Shown: positions 9,522 through 18,982 of the stretch, piece after piece | Layout: each line of letters begins with the position of its first letter | Numbering within the stretch: position 1 is the first letter of the stretch | NCBI RefSeq assembly: GCF_900116015.1 | Contig: NZ_FOYH01000006.1 | Span: forward strand, 124,001 to 188,000 | Length of the DNA: 64,000 nt | Origin: Enterobacter sp. kpr-6 | Lineage (GTDB): Bacteria > Pseudomonadota > Gammaproteobacteria > Enterobacterales > Enterobacteriaceae | Reading direction: 5' to 3' | Translations under genes and position numbers: made by a program | The notes under the pieces: model-generated | Databases searched by the model: none | The model's input: the letters and a program-made list of their open reading frames with translations, nothing else | What the model was told of the DNA's origin: nothing

Positions 9522-10547
9522 ATGAAAGCGTTAGCAAAGCTGAAAGCGGAAGAAGGGATTTGGGCCACTGACGTGCCGCAGCCGGATGTGGGTCATAACG
9601 ATCTGCTGATAAAAATCCGCAAAACGGCGATTTGCGGGACAGACGTGCATATCTATAACTGGGATGAATGGTCGCAGAAAACCATCCCGGTACCGATGGT
9701 GGTCGGCCATGAATATGTTGGCGAAGTGGTCGGCATCGGTCAGGAAGTCAGAGGCTTTAAAATCGGCGATCGCGTCTCCGGTGAAGGCCATATTACCTGT
9801 GGTCACTGCCGTAACTGCCGCGGCGGGCGGACCCATTTATGCCGTAACACGGTCGGCGTGGGCGTGAACCGTCAGGGCTGCTTTGCGGAATACCTGGTGA
9901 TCCCGGCGTTTAACGCCTTCAAAATACCGGATAACATTTCTGACGATCTGGCCTCCATTTTTGACCCGTTCGGCAATGCAGTGCACACCGCGCTGTCGTT
10001 CGATCTGGTTGGGGAAGACGTGCTGGTGTCCGGCGCAGGCCCGATTGGGATCATGGCCGCTGCGGTAGCGAAACACGTCGGCGCGCGTCATGTTGTGATT
10101 ACCGATGTGAATGAATACCGGCTCGAACTGGCGCGTAAAATGGGCGTGACGCGTGCGGTCAACGTGGCAAAAGAGAGCCTGAATGACGTGATGGCAGAGC
10201 TGGGGATGACCGAAGGGTTTGACGTCGGCCTCGAGATGTCCGGCGCACCACCAGCATTCCGCACGATGCTCGACACCATGAACCACGGCGGGCGCATCGC
10301 ACTGCTGGGTATTCCGCCGTCGGACATGTCGATCGACTGGAACAAGGTGATCTTCAAAGGTCTGTTTATTAAAGGCATTTATGGCCGCGAGATGTTCGAA
10401 ACCTGGTACAAGATGGCGGCGCTGATCCAGTCCGGACTGGATTTAACACCGATTATCACCCACCGATTCCCGATCGATGAGTTCCAGCAGGGCTTCGACG
10501 CCATGCGCTCAGGCAAGTCCGGCAAAGTGATTTTAAGCTGGGATTAA
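9522..10547 (+). CDS. tdh: L-threonine 3-dehydrogenase
   Basis: A 341-residue zinc-dependent medium-chain dehydrogenase. The catalytic zinc cysteine is in [17 protein letters not shown], followed by [12 protein letters not shown]. The structural zinc site is the cysteine cluster at [15 protein letters not shown], and the NAD fold is [20 protein letters not shown]. It oxidises L-threonine to 2-amino-3-oxobutyrate, the substrate of Kbl just upstream. A strong hairpin follows the stop. Confidence 0.97.
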   Translation: MKALAKLKAEEGIWATDVPQPDVGHNDLLIKIRKTAICGTDVHIYNWDEWSQKTIPVPMVVGHEYVGEVVGIGQEVRGFKIGDRVSGEGHITCGHCRNCRGGRTHLCRNTVGVGVNRQGCFAEYLVIPAFNAFKIPDNISDDLASIFDPFGNAVHTALSFDLVGEDVLVSGAGPIGIMAAAVAKHVGARHVVITDVNEYRLELARKMGVTRAVNVAKESLNDVMAELGMTEGFDVGLEMSGAPPAFRTMLDTMNHGGRIALLGIPPSDMSIDWNKVIFKGLFIKGIYGREMFETWYKMAALIQSGLDLTPIITHRFPIDEFQQGFDAMRSGKSGKVILSWD

Positions 10548-10558
10548 TACTTGTCATT

Positions 10559-10588
10559 CATGCACCTGCCGTTATGGGCAGGTGCATG
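10559..10588 (+). terminator. Hairpin after tdh
   Basis: TGCACCTGCC (10561-10570) pairs with GGCAGGTGCA (10577-10586) around a six-base loop, and the stem extends by two more pairs. The downstream tract is only moderately T-rich, so termination may be Rho-assisted. It closes the kbl-tdh operon. Confidence 0.65.
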
Positions 10589-10712
10589 CAGTCAGTTTTC
10601 ATTAAATTGCTTTTACCGCCCTTTAAGCTGCACATCAGTTAAAGCGACATTGAGTGGCTAAAAAAATGCGATTGTTCTTAAGCTAAATGGAGACAAAACG
10701 GATAGGTTTTAT

Positions 10713-10744
10713 TTTAGTTAAGCCTTCAGGGTGTGCTAGCATGG
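10713..10744 (+). promoter_or_regulatory. Possible degenerate JUMPstart-like leader before waaL
   Basis: The leader holds TTAGTTAAGCC, then CAGGG and a TAGCATG block, in the order found in JUMPstart elements (GTTAAGCC, AGGG, ops GGCGGTAGCGTG). The ops part matches poorly: only the TAGC-TG portion is kept. If functional it would recruit RfaH to the waaL unit. This is pattern resemblance only. Confidence 0.25.
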
Positions 10745-10760
10745 TGGTATTCATTGGGCG

Positions 10761-12032
10761 ATGTTTAAGATTATGAAAACTGTTAAATTAGCTGATTTTT
10801 GTTCGTGGTTGACACAAATAATATTTATTCTATGCGCAGTCGCATTTAGCACCTTAATTTTAGATCCGAACCTTTCCGCCAAAATCCTTGGGGTGGCAGG
10901 CGCTACAGCCCTGTTTGTTACGGTTGTTAATTATCGTAAAATAACCAGTAATAAAGCCTTTTATATCTGCCTGATCTTATTTTTAATCGGCATGTGTGAC
11001 ATGATTTGGTATGGTATTTTTAAAGATGGTAAAAGCCTTTTTATCAATTCATATCGCGCTTATCTGGAAGTCGGTAAAATATGTTTGTTTGGTGCGTTTA
11101 TCCTTAATGTATTTACCTTGAATAATGACCAGAAAATTGGTCATTATAAACTTCATTATGTGGTCGCAGCGCTATTACAAGTAATAATCTTAAGCTACGC
11201 TCTTTACCAAAGTGTCTGGCTGCATAACTCACGTATTGAGTTCTCCCTGGCGGATGGCGCTAGTGCAACAGGGGCCGCTTACACTGTGGTCTTTGTTTCC
11301 TGCTATACGCTTGCGGTGTTACAGCACCTCAAGTTGCGTATCCGCGACTTACTGATTCTTGCGCATTTTGTTTTAACCTTATTGGTCTTAATCGCAACAG
11401 AAACTCGTGCAGCCATTCTGGTTTATCCCGTGCTTTTCATGGCGTTAGTGTTTATTAAATTTTTTAAAGAAAAACATTTCACATGGAAAGGAATTGTGAT
11501 CATCGGGATCGCTTTTTTTACCGGGATGTTTGTAATGAAAGACAGCCTGATGCATCGCTATAATGATTTTAATCGTGATGTTAGCGCATATGAGAAAAAT
11601 AATAGTTTAACGTCCGTCGGGGCTAGATTGGCGATGTGGAAAAGTGGGTATATTTCCGCTAAGAATAATTATACATGGCAGTCTACAGACCAACGTAATC
11701 AAATAATTGCAGGTGCTGTCAATAGCGATCCCAGTCTTATAGGGGTTGTGCCCTATATGCGTGGACATTTGCATAATGAGATTATTGAAACCTGGTCGTT
11801 AAAAGGTCCTTCAGGTTTAGTCTTGTATTTTATGTTTATCATTGCTGTTGCCTGGTATGCGTTACGTGTTGTCAAAAGCTATATTCTGCTGGCTTTTTTG
11901 GTGTCGATGATCATGTTTGGTATCAGCGGCGTCATGTTTTATTCAAAAACCACGCCTGTCGCGTGGATGCTGACATTATTGATGTCGGTACTTTTCCTTA
12001 ATCAAAACCTAAAGAGTAAGGCCCTGAAATAA
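10761..12032 (+). CDS. waaL: O-antigen ligase WaaL
   Basis: A 423-residue polytopic inner-membrane protein of the Wzy_C/O-antigen ligase family with about 11-12 hydrophobic segments. Family residues include the arginine in ATETRAAILVYP and the large periplasmic loop ending RGHLHNEIIETWSLKGPSG, which carries the catalytic-type HNE. It joins undecaprenyl-linked O-antigen to lipid A-core in the periplasm. Start could be ATG 10761 or ATG 10773. The gene is visibly AT-richer than the flanking housekeeping genes, as is usual for exchanged LPS genes. It is separated from the main waa cluster by hldD-kbl-tdh, unlike E. coli and Klebsiella, where waaL lies beside waaC. Confidence 0.85.
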   Translation: MFKIMKTVKLADFCSWLTQIIFILCAVAFSTLILDPNLSAKILGVAGATALFVTVVNYRKITSNKAFYICLILFLIGMCDMIWYGIFKDGKSLFINSYRAYLEVGKICLFGAFILNVFTLNNDQKIGHYKLHYVVAALLQVIILSYALYQSVWLHNSRIEFSLADGASATGAAYTVVFVSCYTLAVLQHLKLRIRDLLILAHFVLTLLVLIATETRAAILVYPVLFMALVFIKFFKEKHFTWKGIVIIGIAFFTGMFVMKDSLMHRYNDFNRDVSAYEKNNSLTSVGARLAMWKSGYISAKNNYTWQSTDQRNQIIAGAVNSDPSLIGVVPYMRGHLHNEIIETWSLKGPSGLVLYFMFIIAVAWYALRVVKSYILLAFLVSMIMFGISGVMFYSKTTPVAWMLTLLMSVLFLNQNLKSKALK

Positions 12033-12046
12033 GGCCTTTAACACCC

Positions 12047-12073
12047 CACCGGGAAGCGTTATTCTTCCCGGTG
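12047..12073 (+). terminator. Hairpin after waaL
   Basis: CACCGGGAAG (12047-12056) pairs perfectly with CTTCCCGGTG (12064-12073) across a seven-base loop. No strong T run follows, so it may be a weak terminator or an RNA-stabilising stem between waaL and the next glycosyltransferase. Confidence 0.55.
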
Positions 12074-12101
12074 TTCAGGTTCATTATTTAAGAGTCGAGA
12101 T

Positions 12102-12950
12102 ATGCAAGAACGAGTGTCAGTTGTCATCACCACCTTTAACCGGGAAGATTTGCTGGAACGCGCAATACGTTCTGTGATGGCACAGGATTATCAGGCTATT
12201 GAACTGATCGTCATTGATGACCACTCTGATGCTAAAACGGCTGCGCTGATTGAGGCGATACGTCCGGAATGCGATGCCCGTTTCGTGCAGTTTATCTATG
12301 AGCGAAACGCCAAAAACAGTGGCTCTAACTTCAGCCGTAACCGGGGCTATGCGCTGGCGACAGGCAAGTTTGTCACGGGTCTTGACGACGACGATTACTT
12401 TTTACCTCAGCGTATTTCTAAGCTGGTTGCGCGTTATGACGAGAAGTATGCCTTTGTCTGCGATGCGCCAGCAAGAATCGACAAAACCACAAAAATTGTG
12501 AGTGACAGTAACCATAAAAGAGTCGTAACGCTTCAGGATATTTTATGCGAAAACGTGGTGGGTAATCAGGTGCTCACTACGCGTGAAAAATTACACGCGG
12601 TCGGCTATTTTTCGCCTGAAATTAAGCAGCAACAGGATCGGGATGTCTGGACAAAATTAATCATTAAATTTGGTCCCGGCATTAAGTACAGCTTTAATAC
12701 CTCCATGGTTGATGCGGAACACGGTAGCGACAGGATCACCACATCGCTTAAAAAATATCACTCCTACCGCAAGCTGTACTTTAAATATAAACAGCATATG
12801 ACGGAAGCCACCGACAGCCATAACCTTTATCAGTTGATGTCTTTTCGGGGCTACAGTTCCACGCGGATGAATGCCCTGTTACGCGGCCGTAAGAAGGGTC
12901 TCAAGCTGCGTTTTAAATTGCTGCGTCGTACTCTTAAAGAGATGTTTTAA
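12102..12950 (+). CDS. GT2-family glycosyltransferase, LPS island
   Basis: A 282-residue GT-A protein beginning VSVVITTFNREDLLERAIRS. ELIVIDDHSDAKT is the first nucleotide-sugar motif and FVTGLDDDDYFLPQRI carries the DXD-type metal-binding aspartates near residue 95. The acceptor half contains QQQDRDVWTKLI, and the tail is very basic (RGRKKGLKLRFKLLRRTLK), suggesting association with the inner face of the membrane. Context (waaL upstream, two more transferases downstream) points to outer-core or core-decoration assembly. Sugar and acceptor cannot be read from the sequence. Confidence 0.85.
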   Translation: MQERVSVVITTFNREDLLERAIRSVMAQDYQAIELIVIDDHSDAKTAALIEAIRPECDARFVQFIYERNAKNSGSNFSRNRGYALATGKFVTGLDDDDYFLPQRISKLVARYDEKYAFVCDAPARIDKTTKIVSDSNHKRVVTLQDILCENVVGNQVLTTREKLHAVGYFSPEIKQQQDRDVWTKLIIKFGPGIKYSFNTSMVDAEHGSDRITTSLKKYHSYRKLYFKYKQHMTEATDSHNLYQLMSFRGYSSTRMNALLRGRKKGLKLRFKLLRRTLKEMF

Positions 12951-12969
12951 GCTTCGAAAGGATGACATC

Positions 12970-13893
12970 ATGCTTACGTTAAATCTTATTAATAAGCTTT
13001 TGAAGAAATCCAGGCATTATGCCAAAAAGACGAAGCTACCTTTTTTCCAGGCTGCCGCCGATCGGCTGACGAAAAAAAAGCAGGATATCATTTTTGCCGA
13101 ACTGGATAAGCTCGCTGTTCAGCCCGATTTCTCTCCCTCTGCGCAGGTTCAGTCCCCGCGCATCATCTGGATTTGCTGGTTTCAGGGGCTTGAACAAGCC
13201 CCGCCTCTGGTTCGTCGTTGTATCGAATCGGTACAGCGAAACGCCAGTGGTGCAGAGGTGGTTATTCTTACCGATGACTCTATTAAAACCTACCTTGAGC
13301 TGCCTGCGCATATTACTGAAAAATATGCGGCGGGGCTTATCAGCAAAGCCCATTATTCCGATATTGTTCGTTGTGCCTTACTTTATCAGTACGGCGGGAT
13401 CTGGATGGATGCCACGTTATATCTGACTCGCCCCATTCCTGAATCTTTTTTTGAACGGGATTTTTCTTCCCTGCGCTACGACGTGTTGAGTGCAGAAATG
13501 CCGATCAGTCAGGGCGGTTGGACCATCTTTATGCTTGCCGCCAGGGCGCATAATTCTTATATAAAATACGTTCTCGATTGCCTTTGTGCCTACTGGGAAA
13601 CACATAATTCCATGATCGAATATTTTTTCACGGATTATGCTTTGCTCTACGCCGCGCAAAAATATCCGTCCTATGGTGAGCTGATCAATAAACAGCCGGT
13701 TATGGGTAATCATCGTTATCTGATCCGCCAGTTTATTAACAGGCCAGTCGATGAACTGACCTGTGAACAGTTGCAGAACGATGATGTCGGAATTTATAAA
13801 CTCTCCCATAAAACGAAATATCAGCAGAGCGTAAACGGCGTTGAAACCCTGTACGGCAAAATCCTGCGCAACGACTTTATGCTCAGAGAGTAA
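12970..13893 (+). CDS. Caps_synth / OCH1-like glycosyltransferase, LPS island
   Basis: A 307-residue protein with PRIIWICWFQGLEQAPPLVR near residue 60, HYSDIVRCALLYQYGGIWMD near residue 130 and the DXD-like MDATLY. This is the layout of the capsular polysaccharide synthesis/OCH1 family of GT-A transferases. The frame is open to 12871, but AAAGGA sits eight bases before ATG 12970, just after the stop of the previous gene, so I use that start. It lies 19 bases downstream of the GT2 gene, in the same likely operon. In LPS clusters such proteins add a hexose or HexNAc to the core. The exact substrate is unknown. Confidence 0.8.
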   Translation: MLTLNLINKLLKKSRHYAKKTKLPFFQAAADRLTKKKQDIIFAELDKLAVQPDFSPSAQVQSPRIIWICWFQGLEQAPPLVRRCIESVQRNASGAEVVILTDDSIKTYLELPAHITEKYAAGLISKAHYSDIVRCALLYQYGGIWMDATLYLTRPIPESFFERDFSSLRYDVLSAEMPISQGGWTIFMLAARAHNSYIKYVLDCLCAYWETHNSMIEYFFTDYALLYAAQKYPSYGELINKQPVMGNHRYLIRQFINRPVDELTCEQLQNDDVGIYKLSHKTKYQQSVNGVETLYGKILRNDFMLRE

Positions 13894-13993
13894 CCGTTGA
13901 CGACCCCTCCCTTTCGCCTCGCGTTGAAGGTGATTTATGCGTCAGCGTCTTTGACTTATACTCGGCACGTCTAATTCTTAACTGGATGAACCC

Positions 13994-14950
13994 ATGAGCA
14001 CGGCGAAAGTAGATGTAAGCATAATCATCCCGGTTTACAACGGTGGCGATTCCATCGGTGCGCAACTGGAAAAAATACTCCTCGAGCATCGGGTGAATCT
14101 GGAAGTTATCGTTATCAATGATGGATCGACAGACAACACCCGCGAGGTGTTAAGCGCGATTCAGGATCCCCGTTTACAGGTGATCCACCAGGAAAACCAG
14201 GGCGTCTATGCTGCACGAAACGCGGGGCTGGCGGCGCATCGCGGAGACTGGATTATCCTGCTGGATGCTGATGATGATTTTACTGACGATATGATTTATC
14301 AGCGTTTCACGCAGGCGGTGAAACATGACGTGGATATTTTCATTGCTAATGGCTGGCGTAATGATTTTGGCAGTCGCGACCCCGCCACGTTCGTGCATAA
14401 GAAGCAGATTTATAACCGCAAAATAACCGGTTTTGAATGGATTCGCAGCGCGGTCAGTTTGCGTGAATGGCCGCATTATATCTGGCTGCAAATTGTTCGT
14501 TCAGACTACATTAAGCGTAACGGGATCATTTTCCATCTGGGCAGCAGCCATAAAGATATTCTCTGGACGACCGATCTGGCGCTCAGCAATGGCCGGTTTT
14601 ATATCAGTGACGTCCCCGATTACGTCTATGTCAATAACGGTAACTCCATCACCCATAGCAAAAAATATTTTGACGCCCGTACGCTCAGCTATGTCGGGGT
14701 AATCAGTCAGCTTATTGCCTATGCCAATGAAGAAAAAAACCGCGATGTCAGAAAGGCGTTGTTGGTTCATGCGGTTGAAGAGTCGCGCCACTTTTTTGGT
14801 CTTTATCGTAAGAAAACCCGCGATAAAAATTACGCGAAAGCGCAGTTCAGGGATCAAATCCGTTTTACCGATTTAATTAAGGGCGTCAACAGCCTGAAAA
14901 AGATGTGGTTTTTGGTCCGTCTCTACGCCACGCTCACTCTACAGTCCTGA
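13994..14950 (+). CDS. GT2-family glycosyltransferase, WaaH-like position
   Basis: A 318-residue GT-A protein: VSIIIPVYNGGDSIGAQLEK, EVIVINDGSTDNTREVL, then WIILLDADDDFTDDMIYQRF with the DXD aspartates near residue 94. The C-terminal domain contains HKDILWTTDLALSNGRFYIS, closely like the corresponding HQDIVWTTEFM segment of E. coli WaaH (YibD). Like waaH, it lies directly before convergent yibQ. E. coli WaaH adds glucuronic acid to heptose III under PhoB control. Here overall similarity is only moderate, and I saw no clear Pho box. Homologous role is likely but not certain, so no symbol is assigned. A 100-base gap separates it from the previous gene, and TTGACT at 13951 may belong to its own promoter. 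Confidence 0.8.
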   Translation: MSTAKVDVSIIIPVYNGGDSIGAQLEKILLEHRVNLEVIVINDGSTDNTREVLSAIQDPRLQVIHQENQGVYAARNAGLAAHRGDWIILLDADDDFTDDMIYQRFTQAVKHDVDIFIANGWRNDFGSRDPATFVHKKQIYNRKITGFEWIRSAVSLREWPHYIWLQIVRSDYIKRNGIIFHLGSSHKDILWTTDLALSNGRFYISDVPDYVYVNNGNSITHSKKYFDARTLSYVGVISQLIAYANEEKNRDVRKALLVHAVEESRHFFGLYRKKTRDKNYAKAQFRDQIRFTDLIKGVNSLKKMWFLVRLYATLTLQS

Positions 14951-14964
14951 CACCCATACCGTTC

Positions 14965-15909
14965 TTAATGGCCTCCGCTGCGGGGCCCATGACCCCATCC
15001 CTGCCACTGGTTTTGCACGTATTTCACCAGTGTACTTTCACTGATACTCTCACCGATCACGCTAAAGAAGCGGGCTGGATAGACGCGTTCTGGCGCTTTT
15101 TGCAGCTTACACAGCTTCGCGCCGCGGAACGGATTACGGGGTGCGGTGGGGGCTGGCGTCACATTAGGGCGGGACGTGTCGGTTTGCTGCTCATTGAGCA
15201 GATCTCCAGGGCGCACCAGCGTTATGTCGGCAGGCAACGTCGGCAGCATTTGCTGTAACACGCGCACGGTGGATGGATGGGGGTGCCCGATGGCGATGGC
15301 TGAGCCATTGCGTCTCGCCAGTTCAACGGCGCGGGTAAACTGGCGGCGAATATCGGCTTCATTCTGCGTGTCATCTAAAAACACTTTGCGCTTAATTACC
15401 TTAACGCCGGTACCGGATGCCGCGCGCATTGCCTGGCTATTGCCGATTGTCATACTGTCGAGGAAATAAAGGTTATAGCGTTCAAGCGCCTGCATTACCT
15501 TCTGCATGCCGAACAGACTGGAGGTCATGGCGCTGCCCATGTGGTTATTCAACCCGACGGCATAAGGCACTTTATTGACCGCATCACGAATAATCCGCTC
15601 AATTTCATCGCTGCTCATTTCCGGGCGCAACGTGTCTTTTTCCAGCGGCTGCTTGCTGAGCGGGGCCATCGGCAGATGGATCAACACTTCATGCCCGCTG
15701 TTATGCGCTTTGGTCGCCATTTCATGCGCATGCGGCGCATTAGGCAGGACGGCCACGGAGATGGCGGAGGGCATCGCCAGCACCTGGTTTTCATTGTGAG
15801 GACGGTAGCCGAAATCGTCGATGACGATGGCAAGTTTTCCGGCGAAGGCCGGGGCGGAAAGCGCAACAACGCTGGCAACAGCAAAAAACAGACGACGAAA
15901 TTGAAGCAA
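14965..15909 (-). CDS. yibQ: Divergent polysaccharide deacetylase family protein YibQ
   Basis: A 314-residue exported protein. The N-terminus LQFRRLFFAVASVVALSAPAFA is a signal peptide, and the mature part starts GKLAIVIDDFGYRPHNENQV. The NodB-like fold of the divergent polysaccharide deacetylase family is seen in VLIHLPMAPLSKQP, GLNNHMGSAMTSS and AIAIGHPHPSTVRVL, which carry Asp and His residues of the metal site. The exact substrate is unknown. It begins three bases after the envC stop and is part of the gpmM-envC-yibQ unit, pointing to cell-envelope work. The C-terminus extends past the domain with a basic low-complexity tail. Confidence 0.9.
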   Translation of the reverse strand: MLQFRRLFFAVASVVALSAPAFAGKLAIVIDDFGYRPHNENQVLAMPSAISVAVLPNAPHAHEMATKAHNSGHEVLIHLPMAPLSKQPLEKDTLRPEMSSDEIERIIRDAVNKVPYAVGLNNHMGSAMTSSLFGMQKVMQALERYNLYFLDSMTIGNSQAMRAASGTGVKVIKRKVFLDDTQNEADIRRQFTRAVELARRNGSAIAIGHPHPSTVRVLQQMLPTLPADITLVRPGDLLNEQQTDTSRPNVTPAPTAPRNPFRGAKLCKLQKAPERVYPARFFSVIGESISESTLVKYVQNQWQGWGHGPRSGGH

Positions 15910-15912
15910 AAC

Positions 15913-17178
15913 TTATCTTCCCAACCACGGCTGTGGATTGACCGCCTGACCCTGGCGGCGAATTTCGAAATAGAGTGACGGTCTGCCCTGACCCCCACTG
16001 CTGCCCACAAGGGCAATCGGTTGACCGGCACGCACCTGCGTACCCACGCTGACCAGCGCGCTCTGGTTGTAACCGTAAAGGCTCATATCACCTTTACCGT
16101 GTTCAACCACGACGACCAGACCGTATCCTTGCAGCCAGTCGGCAAGGATCACACGACCGTCGGCAATGGCTTTGACCTCGCTGCCTTCAGACGCGCCAAT
16201 CACAATCCCCTTCCACCGTAGCTCACCTTGCAGTTGTTCGCCATAACGATGCAGGATTGACCCGCGAACCGGCCAGTATGCCTGACCGCGTGGCGAACCC
16301 AGACCGCCGGTGCGCGACATCAGGGATTGTTCACTTTGGGTCGGTTTATAGGTTGTGCCTTTGCGCGACGCCTCTTTTTGACGATCGCGCACGGCCTCCG
16401 CTTCACGAGCTTCACGCTCTGCGCGGGCTTTTGCCGCGGCTTCAGCGCGGGAAATACTGTTGCGCAAGCGCGATTCGTTGGCACGCAACTCGCCCAGTTG
16501 CTGCTGTCCCTGCTGAATAGAGGATTCCAGACCTGCCAGGGTTTTCTTACGCTCGTTACGCGCCTGCTCCAGTTTCGCCTGCTGCGCCTGCTGTTCGTAA
16601 AGCAGAGTCTGCTGCTGGCTTTGCTTCTCTTCCAGCTCCGCTTTTTGCGTATCCACTTCTTCACGCGTTTGCTTAAGCTGAGCGATGGTTTCCTGTCGCG
16701 CCTGGTTCAGATAGCCGTAATAGGCCTGTAAACGCTGGCTGCGCTGGCCTTCTTCACCACTGAGGATCAACTGAACGCCGCTGTGCTCGCCCTGGCGAAA
16801 CGCGGCATCAAGCTGGGCCGCCAGATTGCGCTCCTGGCTTGCCCGCTGGCGTTCCAGTCTGGCGATAGACTCATTCATCTCATCGATTTGTTTATTGAGC
16901 TGGGCGAGGGTGCTTTGGGTTTCGCGTAACGCGCGGGCGGCGGCGGAAATGGCCTCTTCCTGCGTTTTAAGTTGCGCAAGCAAGCCTGAACGCTGCTGCT
17001 GCTGCTGGCGTACTGCACGCTCTTTTGCGGCAATATCGGCCTGAATGGATTTTAACTGGTCACGCTCATCGGCGTGGGCTGAAAAGGCGCACAACAATAC
17101 GCCAGCGCTGAGCGCGCTGGCGTAAATGACAGGTCGCAATGCCGACCATGTGTTTGAAAAAATCGCCTTTCCCCTCAT
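15913..17178 (-). CDS. envC: Murein hydrolase activator EnvC
   Basis: EnvC activates the amidases AmiA and AmiB at the division site, in the periplasm, under FtsEX control. The 421-residue protein has a signal peptide ending CAFSAHA, a long coiled coil from about residue 40 to 280 rich in Q, E, R and A, and a C-terminal LytM domain (LHRYGEQLQGELRWKG to the end). The LytM domain lacks the canonical zinc ligands: the expected HxH near the end reads LYFEI. This fits the known non-catalytic activator role. Start context and the order gpmM-envC-yibQ match E. coli. Confidence 0.97.
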   Translation of the reverse strand: MRGKAIFSNTWSALRPVIYASALSAGVLLCAFSAHADERDQLKSIQADIAAKERAVRQQQQQRSGLLAQLKTQEEAISAAARALRETQSTLAQLNKQIDEMNESIARLERQRASQERNLAAQLDAAFRQGEHSGVQLILSGEEGQRSQRLQAYYGYLNQARQETIAQLKQTREEVDTQKAELEEKQSQQQTLLYEQQAQQAKLEQARNERKKTLAGLESSIQQGQQQLGELRANESRLRNSISRAEAAAKARAEREAREAEAVRDRQKEASRKGTTYKPTQSEQSLMSRTGGLGSPRGQAYWPVRGSILHRYGEQLQGELRWKGIVIGASEGSEVKAIADGRVILADWLQGYGLVVVVEHGKGDMSLYGYNQSALVSVGTQVRAGQPIALVGSSGGQGRPSLYFEIRRQGQAVNPQPWLGR

Positions 17179-17187
17179 GGGGAGGGA

Positions 17188-18735
17188 TTATTCCACGATG
17201 AACAGCGGCTTACCAGTCATCTCTTGCGGGATTTCCATGCCCATCAGCGTCAGCATGGTCGGCGCGATGTCGGAAAGTTTACCGCCTTCCATCGCTTTTA
17301 CGTTTTTATCGCCCACGTAGATCAGCGGTACTGGCAGGTTGGTATGCGCAGTGTGCGCCTGGCCGGTTGACGGGTCACGCATCTGCTCGGCGTTGCCGTG
17401 ATCGGCGGTAACCAGCAGCTGGCCGCCCACGGACTCGACAGCGTCGGCCACTTGCGCAATACAGTTGTCCAGAGTTTCAACAGCCGCAACAGCCGCTTCA
17501 AAGACACCGGTGTGACCGACCATGTCGCCGTTCGGGTAGTTACAGATGATGGTGTCGTACTTGCCGCTCTTGATGGCTGCGACCAGTTTTTCAGTCAATT
17601 CTGCACTGCTCATTTCCGGTTGCAGGTCGTAGGTAGCCACTTTCGGGGAGTTGATCAGGATGCGATCTTCGCCTGCGAACGGGTCTTCAACGCCGCCGTT
17701 AAAGAAGAATGTCACGTGTGCGTATTTTTCGGTTTCGGAAATACGCAGCTGCGTTTTGTCGTTCTTCGCCATCCACTCACCAAAGGTGTTAGCGAGCGAC
17801 GCTGGCGGATAGGCGACGGTGGTTTTGATGTCGGCGGCGTATTCGGTCAGCATCACGAAATCGGCCAGTTTCACCACTTTCTTACGGGCGAAGCCGTCGA
17901 AATCGGCATTCACGAAGGCGCGGGTAATTTCGCGTGCGCGGTCGGCGCGGAAGTTCATGAAAATCAGCGTATCGCCATCTTCCATCGCGGAAGAGGCATC
18001 GCCTGCCTTGCAAATTACCGAGGCTTTAACGAACTCATCATTTTCATCGCGGGCATAGGCGGCTTGCAGCGCAGTTACGGCGCTGTCAAAAGTGAACTCG
18101 CCCTTCGCTTCAACCATCAGGTCATAAGCCTGCTCAACGCGATCCCAACGGTTGTCGCGATCCATGGCGAAATAGCGGCCAATAATCGTGGCAATGCGGC
18201 CTTTACCCAATTCAGCAAATTTATCTTCGAAGCGTTTCAGGGAAGATTCAGCGCTGCGCGGCGGCGTATCACGGCCATCCAGGAAAGCATGCAGGTAGAT
18301 TTTTTCAGCGCCGCGCTGCGCGGCCAGTTCAACCATTGCCAGAATATGATCTTCGTGGCTGTGCACGCCGCCTGCAGAGAGCAGGCCCATGATGTGCACG
18401 GCTTTACCGCTGGAAGCGGCGGTATCAACGGCTTTGGTCAGTGCCGGATTGCTAAAGAAAGTACGTTCTTTAATTTCAACGTCCAGGCGGGTGAGATCCT
18501 GATACACGATACGACCCGCGCCCAGGTTAACGTGGCCCACTTCGGAGTTACCCATCTGACGATCAGGCAGGCCGACTTCCAGACCGGATGCGTCAATCAG
18601 CGTATGCGGACGTTTAGCCCACAGCGCGTCCATAACGGGCGTTTTAGCGTTAAAAATGGCGTTATCCTGTTGGTCTTCACGGTAGCCGTAGCCATCCAGA
18701 ATCACCAGTACCATAGGTTTTTTAGAAACCGACAT
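17188..18735 (-). CDS. gpmM: 2,3-bisphosphoglycerate-independent phosphoglycerate mutase
   Basis: A 515-residue manganese enzyme of the alkaline phosphatase superfamily that interconverts 3- and 2-phosphoglycerate in glycolysis. [14 protein letters not shown] carries the first metal aspartate, and the phospho-accepting serine is in [47 protein letters not shown] and [14 protein letters not shown] complete the active site. The frame is open to 18906, but ATG 18735 has GAGG eight bases upstream and matches the family N-terminus. It diverges from yibN across 247 bases. Confidence 0.98.
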   Translation of the reverse strand: MSVSKKPMVLVILDGYGYREDQQDNAIFNAKTPVMDALWAKRPHTLIDASGLEVGLPDRQMGNSEVGHVNLGAGRIVYQDLTRLDVEIKERTFFSNPALTKAVDTAASSGKAVHIMGLLSAGGVHSHEDHILAMVELAAQRGAEKIYLHAFLDGRDTPPRSAESSLKRFEDKFAELGKGRIATIIGRYFAMDRDNRWDRVEQAYDLMVEAKGEFTFDSAVTALQAAYARDENDEFVKASVICKAGDASSAMEDGDTLIFMNFRADRAREITRAFVNADFDGFARKKVVKLADFVMLTEYAADIKTTVAYPPASLANTFGEWMAKNDKTQLRISETEKYAHVTFFFNGGVEDPFAGEDRILINSPKVATYDLQPEMSSAELTEKLVAAIKSGKYDTIICNYPNGDMVGHTGVFEAAVAAVETLDNCIAQVADAVESVGGQLLVTADHGNAEQMRDPSTGQAHTAHTNLPVPLIYVGDKNVKAMEGGKLSDIAPTMLTLMGMEIPQEMTGKPLFIVE

Positions 18736-18982
18736 TGCGCAAACCTCATGCTCATGAGCCAAAAAAATTTGCGTAATTTTACTACAGCTGAATCGATAAA
18801 AGCACCGCAGAAGATCAAAGAAAGCAGCGACGTCAGCATGGGTTTTCAGGCCGTTGCCGACTTTTTTTCGTAACAGTACGCAGAAAATGCATTCCGTTGT
18901 TCTCACTGGCTGTATTTGCTACAGCGCACAGGTATACTCCTTCCCTGGTTTTCAATCACTAAGTCGGGAGTTGTTGCCCCCC

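Noticed and set aside
12871-12969. Longer N-terminus for the Caps_synth-type transferase
   Set aside because: It would overlap the upstream gene by 80 bases. A good ribosome site precedes ATG 12970.
17398-18873. A 491-codon rightward open frame
   Set aside because: It lies antisense over almost all of gpmM, which is conserved to the residue level. The frame is a by-product of gpmM codon use and has no domain.
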